Source: Bacillota bacterium
GTDB taxonomy: Bacteria > Bacillota > Dehalobacteriia > UBA4068 > UBA4997
NCBI GenBank assembly: GCA_017398165.1
Contig: JAFQHB010000111.1
Location: 1-6,603 of the forward strand
Length of the DNA: 6,603 nucleotides
Reading direction: 5' to 3'
Within the stretch, counting starts at the first letter, position 1. Every line of letters starts with the position of its first letter. The notes under the pieces were generated by a model that was given only the letters and a program-made list of their open reading frames with translations, had not been told where the DNA came from and ran no database searches. Made by a program: the position numbers and the translations under genes. Positions 1 through 6,015 of the stretch are shown here, one piece after another.

Positions 1-2621
1 CACTTCACAGCGTCGGCATAATAAGCCTTATCATCCACATCAACAAAATCAGTGTTGGTGGTATCGTCCTGATCCTCAGCTACAAAGGTCGCATCCACAG
101 TGACTTTGCTGCTGGGCATAGTAAAGGTATACTTGCCGTTGGACTTCTTAGTCACGGTAATCTTTTTGCCTTTGCTGTCGGTAACGGTCAGCTCGTCCAG
201 CTCATAGCCCTTATCAGCAGTTACAGTCAGAGTAACGGTAGCGTTTCTCTTGGCCGATTTGCTGCTGGCCACAACATCACCGTCATCCATATCATCGATT
301 ACGATTTGATAAGAGGGGCTGGAACTGCCGCCGCCGGAGGATTTTTTGTTCCACTTGGCATAAACGGTGGTGTCTTCGGTGATTACTGTATTCTCAAAAT
401 CAAATACAGTGGTTAATTTCTCATCGCTGTACCAACCAGCAAATTTATAGCCGCTTCTGGTAGGATCAGCAGGCTTGGTAGCCTTTTCACCCTTGATAAA
501 CGTTTGTTCATCAATGGCGCTGCCGTCGTTGGTCTCAAAGGTAACAGTACGGAACAGCTCGTCCCACTGCTCCTGGGTTAGGGGTTTAGTGCTGCTGGTG
601 ATCCTATCACCGCAGACATCGACCTGTGCCATCGTCCCATTGAGATAAACCTTGATAAAATCGGGAAGTGCATCGATGCTGGGAGTCCAATCGTCCTGTT
701 CCCAAGAACTGGAATCACCCTTGATCATAAAGTTAAGAGTGATTTCGCTCCCAATATTTGCCAAGGCTGGTGCGTAAGACGAAGTAGTCAGCAGCTTACC
801 GTCCTGATCGTAAAGTTCGGCATACAATTCTGTAACTTCTTCCGGGAGTCCCGTAATATCAACAGTGATACGAATTTTCTCGCCCTGATCCAGAATCACA
901 CCACTCTGGATGTTGGCAATCAAAGGCCACACCTGAAAGTCATCAACGAATACGATCAGTTGGTCACCGACCAAAGAGTTCTTATTGCCAAAGAGAGTAC
1001 TGCCAGTATTAAGACCCTTGTCGTTAATTTCGTATCCATTTACCTTGGTATCTGTCACGTTAATGATGTATTTTCGATTCTTATCATCGGCACCAGTCTC
1101 AATGGCAGCCTTAAGGTCACTGAGTCCACCATTATCATTGAATTCACACTTATTAATGTTAACGGTCACAGACTGGTTATAAACCAGCAGGGATTTGCCG
1201 TCAGAGTTAAAGGTGCAACCATCAAAGGTAACTTTCCCAGCACCCCAAGTCCAGACATTATAGAGATCACCGGAAACATTGAAATCACAGTTCGTAAAAA
1301 CAGACTCACTATACAGAGTCAGCTCACCGTTGATGACACAGTCATTGCAGGTCAGCTTGCAACGAGCAAAGCCGCGGTAATTATTTCCGTCATTCCGCGC
1401 AGTGACAGTCACATTATTGAGGGTAATGTTAGCACCGTCTGCGCTGTAATCACAGTGTTCATAAGAGCCATCATCTTTAATTTCAATAACAACGTCGTCA
1501 ACAGCGCCAGTGATAGTGAAGGTTTTGTTTTTAGCTGCGTCAGGCATTTCATAGGTAGCAGCCTTCAAAATCTTGATTTCATCGCCAGGATTTGCTTCTG
1601 CAACAGCGTCATTCAGGGTTTCATAGCCTTTGCCACCGATTGCCGCTATAACATTGTTGTTTGTAAAAACCAGTGTTTCACATTCTTCATCAGCATAATA
1701 AGAATCAACAGCAACAGCATAAGCAGCCTCACCAACCACAGGTGCAGTCTGACCATCCCAGTAGTTTGCATTAACATCTACTGTTGTTTGCTCTGTTATA
1801 CCACTAATGTGTGTTGTCCCGGAAACAGTGTTTTTTTCCATAGCCAAGTCAACATTGGTAACAGCAGAGCCACGCAGAACAATGGCTGCATCGCCTTCAC
1901 TGCCATTTGTTGCAAGAGTATTATTTGTCAGTGTGACTGCACCGCTGGTACCGCCATTTACACCGATACGAACTGCATAGCCACTCACACTGATATCAGA
2001 ATTCTTGATTTCCACATCAGAGGAACTGTTCAGGTTGATGCCGTTTTTGGATTCGACGGTACAGCCGTCAACGACCAGACCAGTCACGTTGGTAACCTGC
2101 AACAGAGAATGCATAGTGCCGTCCACGGTACAATCTGTAACGGTCAGGTTCTTATCACCACCGGTATAGGACTTAATGGCGACCTTATTCTGGCCATTGC
2201 CGGTGAACATACAATTCTGAACGGTAAGATTAGTAACATAACGGGTAGCATTCGTACCATCACCCAGATTGATGCAGGCATCTTTGGTGATGCCGGTTGC
2301 GTCAAAGTTCACATTCTCGATGGTCAGGCTGCCAGTTTCATAAGTCGCACTCCTACCGTCTACGGTAATCGAGCCGTACATAGTCATACCACTGCCGTCG
2401 ATAGTAATATCAACATCTTCCGCGCGAACAACGGTCACATCTTCGGCACATTCAGCCAGCAGAATGATTGTATCGCCGGCCTTAGCGTCATTCAGAGCGG
2501 CTTGCAAAGTGGGGTACTCGGTATCGCCGATTTTTGCAACATTACCCTCTGCAAAAGCTACCGAGGCCATAGAAAGCACCATTACCAGTGCCATCAAAAT
2601 GGCCCAAAATTGCTTTTTCAT
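1..2621 (-). CDS. SLH-anchored secreted beta-helix surface protein, 3' end outside window
   Basis: The frame is open from ATG at 2621 to the window edge (873 complete codons, no stop), so the C-terminus is missing. AAGGAGG lies 7 nt upstream of the ATG. Residues 1-24 form a signal peptide (MKKQ, hydrophobic core, cleavage near AFA-EG). Two similar modules follow: one opens near residue 33 with YPTLQAALNDAKAGDTI, the other near 333 with YETLNDAVAEANPGDEI. Each leads into short repeats such as LTVQNCMFTGNG and LVVDGCTVES, typical of right-handed parallel beta-helices of the pectate-lyase-like type; an NANYWDG motif is at 284-290. Residues about 555-690 look like a beta-sandwich. Residues 691-757 match a Listeria-Bacteroides (Flg_new/InlB-B) repeat ending in VYAKW. 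A Ser/Gly linker (758-770), an Ig-like InlB-type domain (771-848) and the start of an SLH domain (859-873, FVDVDDKAYYADAVK) follow. SLH domains bind cell-wall polymers, so the protein is probably displayed on the surface. The ligand is unknown; adhesin or glycan binding is inference. Confidence 0.93.
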   Translation of the reverse strand, partial: MKKQFWAILMALVMVLSMASVAFAEGNVAKIGDTEYPTLQAALNDAKAGDTIILLAECAEDVTVVRAEDVDITIDGSGMTMYGSITVDGRSATYETGSLTIENVNFDATGITKDACINLGDGTNATRYVTNLTVQNCMFTGNGQNKVAIKSYTGGDKNLTVTDCTVDGTMHSLLQVTNVTGLVVDGCTVESKNGINLNSSSDVEIKNSDISVSGYAVRIGVNGGTSGAVTLTNNTLATNGSEGDAAIVLRGSAVTNVDLAMEKNTVSGTTHISGITEQTTVDVNANYWDGQTAPVVGEAAYAVAVDSYYADEECETLVFTNNNVIAAIGGKGYETLNDAVAEANPGDEIKILKAATYEMPDAAKNKTFTITGAVDDVVIEIKDDGSYEHCDYSADGANITLNNVTVTARNDGNNYRGFARCKLTCNDCVINGELTLYSESVFTNCDFNVSGDLYNVWTWGAGKVTFDGCTFNSDGKSLLVYNQSVTVNINKCEFNDNGGLSDLKAAIETGADDKNRKYIINVTDTKVNGYEINDKGLNTGSTLFGNKNSLVGDQLIVFVDDFQVWPLIANIQSGVILDQGEKIRITVDITGLPEEVTELYAELYDQDGKLLTTSSYAPALANIGSEITLNFMIKGDSSSWEQDDWTPSIDALPDFIKVYLNGTMAQVDVCGDRITSSTKPLTQEQWDELFRTVTFETNDGSAIDEQTFIKGEKATKPADPTRSGYKFAGWYSDEKLTTVFDFENTVITEDTTVYAKWNKKSSGGGSSSPSYQIVIDDMDDGDVVASSKSAKRNATVTLTVTADKGYELDELTVTDSKGKKITVTKKSNGKYTFTMPSSKVTVDATFVAEDQDDTTNTDFVDVDDKAYYADAVK

Positions 2622-2720
2622 AATTTTTCCTCCTTAAAAATTTTTGCAGCGCACTATCGCTGCCCGCGCACAGGAAACATCCCTGCGCGCTATCCACAAT
2701 TCTATCCACCACCTCCATTA
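2622..2720 (-). promoter_or_regulatory. Fixed 5' leader of the surface-protein gene with two hairpins and RBS
   Basis: This stretch lies between the left inverted-repeat arm and the ATG, so it is present in the mRNA in either switch orientation. On the minus strand it contains a 9-bp stem at 2666-2690 (GCGCGCAGG with CCTGTGCGC, one G-U pair) and a 6-bp stem at 2646-2663 (GCAGCG with CGCTGC). Next come AAAAATTTTT (2636-2645) and the AAGGAGG ribosome binding site (2629-2635). A second GGAGG at 2712-2716 has no well-placed start. The hairpins could stabilise the mRNA or tune translation. I recognise no known riboswitch class. Confidence 0.55.
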
Positions 2721-2740
2721 AGACAAAATTATTATTTTGT
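2721..2740 (+). repeat. Left inverted-repeat arm of the putative switch (IR-L)
   Basis: The 20-bp sequence AGACAAAATTATTATTTTGT matches the reverse complement of 2994-3013 exactly. The arm has internal dyad symmetry: ACAAAAT and ATTTTGT flank an asymmetric TATT centre. This is the expected design of a tyrosine recombinase core site, with two binding half-sites around a short crossover spacer. Confidence 0.88.
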
Positions 2741-2824
2741 ATATGACTGAAATGTAGTTTAGGAACAGAGTGTTTAACAATACATTAACCTACTGGCGTT
2801 ACATAACTATTATTAAGAAAAAAG

Positions 2825-2877
2825 GCACAAAAGGCAGACCGTATCTAAAAGATTTAGCGACGGTCTGGTTTTTGTGC
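2825..2877. terminator. Bidirectional terminator inside the invertible segment
   Basis: An 18-bp stem (2825-2842 with 2860-2877) has 16 Watson-Crick pairs, one G-T pair and one mismatch around a 17-nt loop. Its core is CAGACCGT/ACGGTCTG. Rightward transcripts meet GTTTTTG after the core; leftward transcripts meet CTTTTG and then a T6 run (2818-2823). It should stop leftward read-through from the recombinase before the surface-protein gene in both segment orientations. Confidence 0.82.
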
Positions 2878-2896
2878 TCCAAAGAATAAGAACAAC

Positions 2897-2925
2897 TTGA
2901 TATTTATTGGTAATTGTGCTAAAAT
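2897..2925 (+). promoter_or_regulatory. Strong sigma-A-type promoter, extended -10, reading rightward
   Basis: The -35 box TTGATA (2897-2902) is followed by an exact 17-bp spacer and the -10 box TAAAAT (2920-2925), with an extended -10 TGC at 2917-2919. Transcription should start near 2932. In this orientation the only gene ahead is the recombinase, in antisense. After inversion it would drive the surface-protein gene. The match is close to consensus, but activity is inferred. Confidence 0.78.
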
Positions 2926-2948
2926 TGGATTGTATTATAAACTTTTTT

Positions 2949-2977
2949 AGCTGGATTTTTATAATCAAAAGCCAGCT
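2949..2977 (+). other. Hairpin in the initial transcribed region of the invertible promoter
   Basis: AGCTGG (2949-2954) pairs with CCAGCT (2972-2977), and TTTT/AAAA pairs continue inside after one mismatch. It starts about 17 nt after the predicted transcription start and would be in the transcript in either orientation. No T-run follows, so it is unlikely to be a terminator. It may protect the 5' end. Confidence 0.4.
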
Positions 2978-2993
2978 GTGTTTAAGTTTATGG

Positions 2994-3013
2994 ACAAAAT
3001 AATAATTTTGTCT
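2994..3013 (-). repeat. Right inverted-repeat arm of the putative switch (IR-R)
   Basis: This is the exact inverse of 2721-2740; its top strand has AATA at the centre where the left arm has TATT. Its last two bases (3012-3013) lie inside the recombinase stop codon TAG (3012-3014). Because both arms carry the same bases there, inversion would leave the recombinase reading frame and stop unchanged. Confidence 0.88.
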
Positions 3014-3869
3014 ATGATATCAGGCCCAGCCTATCCAACTGTCGTATATGCTCGGTTCCGGTCGTTATCAAATATATCCGTGTCGTTTCCACGCTGCTGT
3101 GCCCCAGCACATCGGCCAGCTTGGCGATATCCCGCGACGCCCGATAAAAAGTCCTCGCGAAAAGATGCCGCAAATTATGCGGGAACACCTTGCTCTCCTC
3201 GACCCCGGCCCGCTTGCACAGAGCTTTCATTTCTGCCCATATCTGCTTGCGCGATACACCCTTGCCGCTTCTCGTGAGGAACACCTCACCGGAGGCGATT
3301 TTCTTTTTGGCGGCATATTTCAGCAGCTTGCGGCACAGCTTCGAAGCCAGCAGTATGGTGCGTATCTTACCTTTCAGTGTGATCTCGGCACGCCCACACC
3401 TGGCTGCCTCCACCGTGATATACCGCACCTCGGACACACGGATGCCGGTCGCGCCCATCGTCTCCAAGAGCAGCGCCAGCCGCTCCTGTCCGTCGGCTTT
3501 CGCGGTATCCGTCAGTCTGTGGTATTCATCCACCGTCAGTTCTTTATCCTGCGTGCGAAACATCTGCCGCTGTATTTTCAGTAATTTCACCCGGCAATCT
3601 TCCCACCCTGCATACCGCAGGAAAGTATTCACCGCCGCCAGCATCGAATTTACCGTAGTCGGTGCATAGCCCAGCTCTGCCAGCTGTCCTTTCCACTGTG
3701 CCGCCAGTTCTTTAGTCACGCCGCGTCCGCCCAGCCAGGCCGCAAAGCCGCGCACATCACGCAGATACTTCTCGATAGTACCACTGCTCAGTTCCTCCTT
3801 TCGCAGATAATCACCAAAATCACCAAGCATCACCGTACTCAACATTCGTCCCTCAATAGCAGTACACAT
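3012..3869 (-). CDS. Tyrosine recombinase (XerC/D-like), probable invertase of the adjacent switch
   Basis: The 285-residue protein has a helical SAM-like core-binding domain (about 15-95) and a C-terminal catalytic domain (about 108-280). All expected catalytic residues are visible: R144 in ATGIRVSE, K168 in LKGKIR, H231 and R234 in HNLRH, H257 in LGHSS, and the nucleophile Y266 in TRIYL. The family cuts and rejoins DNA through a 3'-phosphotyrosine. ATG at 3869 is chosen because GGAGG sits 9 nt upstream and the product begins just before the core-binding domain; the frame is open further up to 3980 without a comparable site. The length suits a compact Xer-like or phase-variation enzyme without an arm-binding domain. 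The gene ends inside the right inverted repeat, which argues that this switch is its substrate. A TTGACA lies upstream near 4030 but without a good -10. A relic mobile-element integrase is the alternative, but I see no other element genes. Confidence 0.93.
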   Translation of the reverse strand: MCTAIEGRMLSTVMLGDFGDYLRKEELSSGTIEKYLRDVRGFAAWLGGRGVTKELAAQWKGQLAELGYAPTTVNSMLAAVNTFLRYAGWEDCRVKLLKIQRQMFRTQDKELTVDEYHRLTDTAKADGQERLALLLETMGATGIRVSEVRYITVEAARCGRAEITLKGKIRTILLASKLCRKLLKYAAKKKIASGEVFLTRSGKGVSRKQIWAEMKALCKRAGVEESKVFPHNLRHLFARTFYRASRDIAKLADVLGHSSVETTRIYLITTGTEHIRQLDRLGLIS

Positions 3870-4081
3870 GACAATACACCTCCACACTTTTCTACTATTT
3901 TGCCAAATAGCAGCCACACTAATCATATTCACGTCACCAACCTGCGATTTTTTTTCCCGCAGTTCGGTTTGCCGGGCCAATCATCTCCCAGGCGGTCTGT
4001 ATGAATCCGATGTGGTAGAGCGGGATAATGTCAATATGCAAATCCAGCAACCTACATTTTCCCCAAATAAAGCATCGGCAC
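3870..4081. other. Spacer between the coiled-coil gene terminator and the recombinase gene
   Basis: No well-supported gene is seen here. On the minus strand a frame of about 49 codons ends in WEMIGPANRTAGKKIAGW at a TGA near 3918, but it has no ribosome binding site and its only starts are weak TTG codons overlapping the terminator. The recombinase promoter should lie here. A TTGACA near 4030 lacks a good -10 partner, and a TATGAT near 3927 lacks a good -35. The GGAGG for the recombinase is at about 3879-3883. Confidence 0.45.
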
Positions 4082-4120
4082 AAAAAGACAGGGCAAGGTT
4101 CATCACCTGCCCCGTCTTTT
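4082..4120. terminator. Bidirectional rho-independent terminator after the coiled-coil gene
   Basis: AGACAGGGCAAGGT pairs with ACCTGCCCCGTCT (hairpin 4086-4117) with one bulge and one non-Watson-Crick position, which becomes a G-U pair in minus-strand RNA. On the minus strand the stem is followed by a T5 run (4082-4086). On the plus strand TTTTCGTTTT follows. It lies about 65 nt past the stop codon at 4182-4184 and separates this gene from the recombinase. Confidence 0.82.
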
Positions 4121-4181
4121 CGTTTTATTTTGATAAAAATTATGCTGTCTTAAAATCCCTAAATCTTACTTTACAGCCCGT

Positions 4182-4661
4182 TTATTCCTGCGGCGCTTTC
4201 TCGACGGCAGCAGCATCGGGCTGGGCGACAGCTTCTTCCCCGGTCTGCTCCACCGGGATATCGATCACGTTATCAACGTCGATCTCCTCCATTACTTTAG
4301 CAGCCTCCTGCACCATCTCGGGATCTTTGGCATTGGCACGCAGCACCTCGATCTGCTCCTTCAGCCCGGCGATCTGGGCATTAGCCCCGTCAAAAGCGTC
4401 ACACAGTGCTTTCACCGCTTCATTATCGTAGAGATCGCGGTTCTCCAACCCAGCCTCGGCAATCGCCATTTTCGTCATCGTGATGATGCCCTCCTGCTCT
4501 TTAATAGAGGACTTCAGCCGCTGCAGCTCCTTCATATAAGCAGCTTTCTCCTGCGCGGCTTTGGCCAGCTCCTGCGCCTTATCGCCTGCGTTCTTTGCGA
4601 AATCCTGCGCCGCGTCACCGGCATTTTTCGCAAAATCCGTCAGTTTGTCCATAAAACCCAT
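4182..4661 (-). CDS. Small cytoplasmic coiled-coil protein with 11-residue amphipathic repeats
   Basis: The 159-residue protein has no signal peptide or membrane segment. ATG at 4661 is chosen because AGGAGG ends 8 nt before it; an upstream in-frame GTG overlaps that site. Residues 9-41 are three tandem 11-mers (DFAKNAGDAAQ, DFAKNAGDKAQ, ELAKAAQEKAA), a pattern like LEA group 3 or apolipoprotein helices. Residues about 45-115 form a charged coiled coil (KSSIKEQEGI, LCDAFDGANAQIAGLKEQIE). The tail (about 122-159) is acidic and rich in Ala and Pro. The start (MGFMDKLTDFAKNAGD) and the coiled coil resemble a family of short clostridial proteins often annotated as hypothetical or zinc-ribbon-containing; no zinc-binding Cys pairs are seen here. 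It has its own promoter and terminator and sits where spo0A would be expected. Function is unknown; membrane-surface association or stress protection is a guess from the repeats. Confidence 0.87.
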   Translation of the reverse strand: MGFMDKLTDFAKNAGDAAQDFAKNAGDKAQELAKAAQEKAAYMKELQRLKSSIKEQEGIITMTKMAIAEAGLENRDLYDNEAVKALCDAFDGANAQIAGLKEQIEVLRANAKDPEMVQEAAKVMEEIDVDNVIDIPVEQTGEEAVAQPDAAAVEKAPQE

Positions 4662-4710
4662 AAAATACACCTCCTAAGCATATAATAAATTAGCGCAAAT
4701 ATTTTTTATA

Positions 4711-4719
4711 ATTATACCA
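4711..4719 (-). promoter_or_regulatory. Extended -10 promoter for the coiled-coil gene
   Basis: On the minus strand TGG-TATAAT gives a perfect -10 with an extended TG motif, about 50 nt before the ATG at 4661. The -35 position (TGGCAT, 17 bp upstream) is poor, as is common for extended -10 promoters. A GCATA near the -35 recalls forespore sigma factors, but the -10 fits the vegetative consensus better. Confidence 0.65.
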
Positions 4720-4798
4720 CAGATTTTACCATTATGCCAGCATACCGGCGGAAATTTGTGCCAAAATGCCATACCGGGCAACCTGCCGCAATAAGTAC

Positions 4799-4830
4799 GG
4801 ACGAGCCGGATATACCGCCCCGGCTCATCC
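4799..4830 (-). terminator. Hairpin downstream of spoIVB, probable terminator
   Basis: On the minus strand GGATGAGCCGG pairs with CCGGCTCGTCC (11 bp including one U-G pair) around a 10-nt loop, about 88 nt after the spoIVB stop. The following T-run is weak (GTACTTATTG), so termination may be partial or the hairpin may only protect the mRNA 3' end. The rest of 4831-4917 shows no gene. Confidence 0.55.
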
Positions 4831-4917
4831 ATTTTCAGATATTCACATCATATTATTACCCGATACTACTGCTCAATATCACTGCCCGCAGCCACTGATT
4901 ATATGATCTGCCGTCCA

Positions 4918-5979
4918 CTATTGCTTTTTAGCTTCATCCAGCATCCACTGCGCGAAGCAGCCATACCCCGAAAGCGAATTATCTACGAAAACGTGCGTCA
5001 CCGCACCGACCAGCTTGCCGTCCTGCAGGATAGGACTGCCGCTCATACCCTGCACGATACCACCGGCGACGTTAATCAGCCGCTCGTCCGTCACGGTGAT
5101 CACCATACCCTTATCACCGGAGTGCTTCTGCGCTGATACCCGATCGATCTCGATAGCAAATTCCTCGATGCGCTCGCCCTCCAGTACCGTCAGCATACTG
5201 GCTGTGCCGGGATGCACCTCATCCGCATCGGCCACCGGCAGCGGCTCAGGATACAGCTCGTTCTGCGGAGCACTATCCAGCTTGCCGTAGATACCCAGCT
5301 CACAGTTCTGGGTAATGGAGCCATTCAGGAGCGTGCCGTCAAAAACGCCCACCTTTTCGCCGGGCTGACCGTTGGTGCTGCTCTTGATATACTGTACCTC
5401 GGCCTCCAGCACGTGCCCCAGCGTGCCATCGGATGCCAAAGCAGCATTTTCTTCTATTTTATGCCCCAGCGCACCATATGCACCGGTCGCCGGGTCATAA
5501 AAGGTCAGCGTGCCGATACCGGCATTGGCATCGCGGATATACAGCCCGATGCGCCACAGCCCGCTCTGGCTGCAATGCAGCGGCTGTACCTCGACGTCCA
5601 GTTCTTTACCCTCGCGCCGTAGGGTCAGTGTCACCGGCTCATCGCCCGGGCCCAGCTCGTTGATGATATCTGCAACCTCCTGATTGCTGCTCACCGACTG
5701 CCCGTTGATGGCCAGCAGCATATCCTCCACCTTTACACCCGCATCACGCGCCGGGTATATCTCGGCGCCGGCCTCATCATATACCGGCGTAAAGCCGACC
5801 ACGATCGCTCCCTCGCTCTGCAGCACAATGCCCAGCGAATGTCCGCCGGCAATTACCTCATAGGCCCACGCCGCCGCCGGCAGCATCAGAATAGAAAAAA
5901 CCGTGACGATCCAAACTACTGCCTGATTGAAACGATCGTGCATCCCCATTTTTTTGCGACTTTCTGCCACCACTCGCAA
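4918..5979 (-). CDS. spoIVB: SpoIVB stage IV sporulation serine peptidase (S55 family)
   Basis: In the known pathway SpoIVB is made in the forespore, crosses to the intermembrane space and cuts SpoIVFA, releasing SpoIVFB to activate pro-sigma-K. The 353-residue product shows an N-terminal membrane or signal segment (18-39), the conserved AGGHSLGIVL stretch (44-53), a PDZ domain (about 55-135, with PARDAGVKVEDMLLAING) and the S55 peptidase domain (about 140-350). By alignment from memory with the B. subtilis protein, the catalytic residues are H173 in GALGH, D298 in VTDER and S313 in QGMSGSP, all present. The protein ends soon after GYGCFAQWMLDEA and is shorter than the 426-residue B. subtilis enzyme. 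The TTG start is favoured because AGGAGGTGAT lies just upstream (5986-5995); later ATG codons (residues 11 and 13) lack such a site. It follows recN, as in many endospore formers, but spo0A does not follow it. Confidence 0.97.
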   Translation of the reverse strand: MRVVAESRKKMGMHDRFNQAVVWIVTVFSILMLPAAAWAYEVIAGGHSLGIVLQSEGAIVVGFTPVYDEAGAEIYPARDAGVKVEDMLLAINGQSVSSNQEVADIINELGPGDEPVTLTLRREGKELDVEVQPLHCSQSGLWRIGLYIRDANAGIGTLTFYDPATGAYGALGHKIEENAALASDGTLGHVLEAEVQYIKSSTNGQPGEKVGVFDGTLLNGSITQNCELGIYGKLDSAPQNELYPEPLPVADADEVHPGTASMLTVLEGERIEEFAIEIDRVSAQKHSGDKGMVITVTDERLINVAGGIVQGMSGSPILQDGKLVGAVTHVFVDNSLSGYGCFAQWMLDEAKKQ

Positions 5980-5985
5980 GAAAAT

Positions 5986-5995
5986 ATCACCTCCT
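5986..5995 (-). promoter_or_regulatory. Near-perfect Shine-Dalgarno that fixes the spoIVB TTG start
   Basis: AGGAGGTGAT is fully complementary to the usual 16S rRNA 3' tail and is followed by 6 nt and then TTG at 5977-5979. The strength of this site may offset the weak start codon. GTG codons at residues 3 and 4 are placed too far downstream. Confidence 0.85.
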
Positions 5996-6012
5996 CAAAA
6001 AAATTTTTTTGA
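5995..6012. repeat. Perfect 18-bp A-tract/T-tract palindrome abutting the spoIVB RBS
   Basis: TCAAAAAAATTTTTTTGA is a perfect palindrome ending at the first base of the Shine-Dalgarno. It may act as a bent-DNA or protein-binding site, or as a weak RNA hairpin next to the ribosome site. A shorter AAAAATTTTT lies in the same place before the surface-protein gene RBS (2636-2645). Confidence 0.6.
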
Positions 6013-6015
6013 ACA

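Larger units (their letters stand above)
2721..3013. other. Putative invertible promoter segment (inverton), apparently in the OFF orientation
   Basis: Two perfect 20-bp inverted repeats enclose 253 bp (2741-2993) between a tyrosine recombinase gene and the promoterless 5' end of a surface-protein gene. The enclosed DNA carries a bidirectional terminator on the left and a strong outward promoter on the right that reads rightward, away from the surface-protein gene. I found no convincing leftward promoter between the terminator and that gene. Inversion about the midpoint would place the promoter at about 2809-2837 reading left, with transcription starting about 180 nt before the ATG and the terminator behind it. 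The layout resembles known recombinase-driven phase switches such as E. coli fim and invertible capsule promoters of Bacteroides. Actual inversion is inferred. Confidence 0.83.

Noticed and set aside
2542..2718. A 58-codon minus-strand frame starting in the surface-gene leader and overlapping that gene out of frame
   Set aside because: There is no Shine-Dalgarno before its ATG, and its sequence is dictated by the leader hairpins and the signal-peptide region of the real gene.
960..2750. A 596-codon open frame on the plus strand
   Set aside because: It is the antisense shadow of the surface-protein gene. The minus frame has a signal peptide, RBS, beta-helix repeats and an SLH domain, while the plus frame has no RBS or recognisable domain.
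3870..3980. N-terminal extension of the recombinase by 37 codons
   Set aside because: The frame is open, but the internal ATG at 3869 has a well-spaced GGAGG and gives a normal recombinase N-terminus; the extension has no RBS and no family resemblance.
3918..4083. A relic coding frame ending WEMIGPANRTAGKKIAGW upstream of the recombinase
   Set aside because: It looks protein-like but has only TTG starts, no RBS and overlaps a terminator; I recognise no family.
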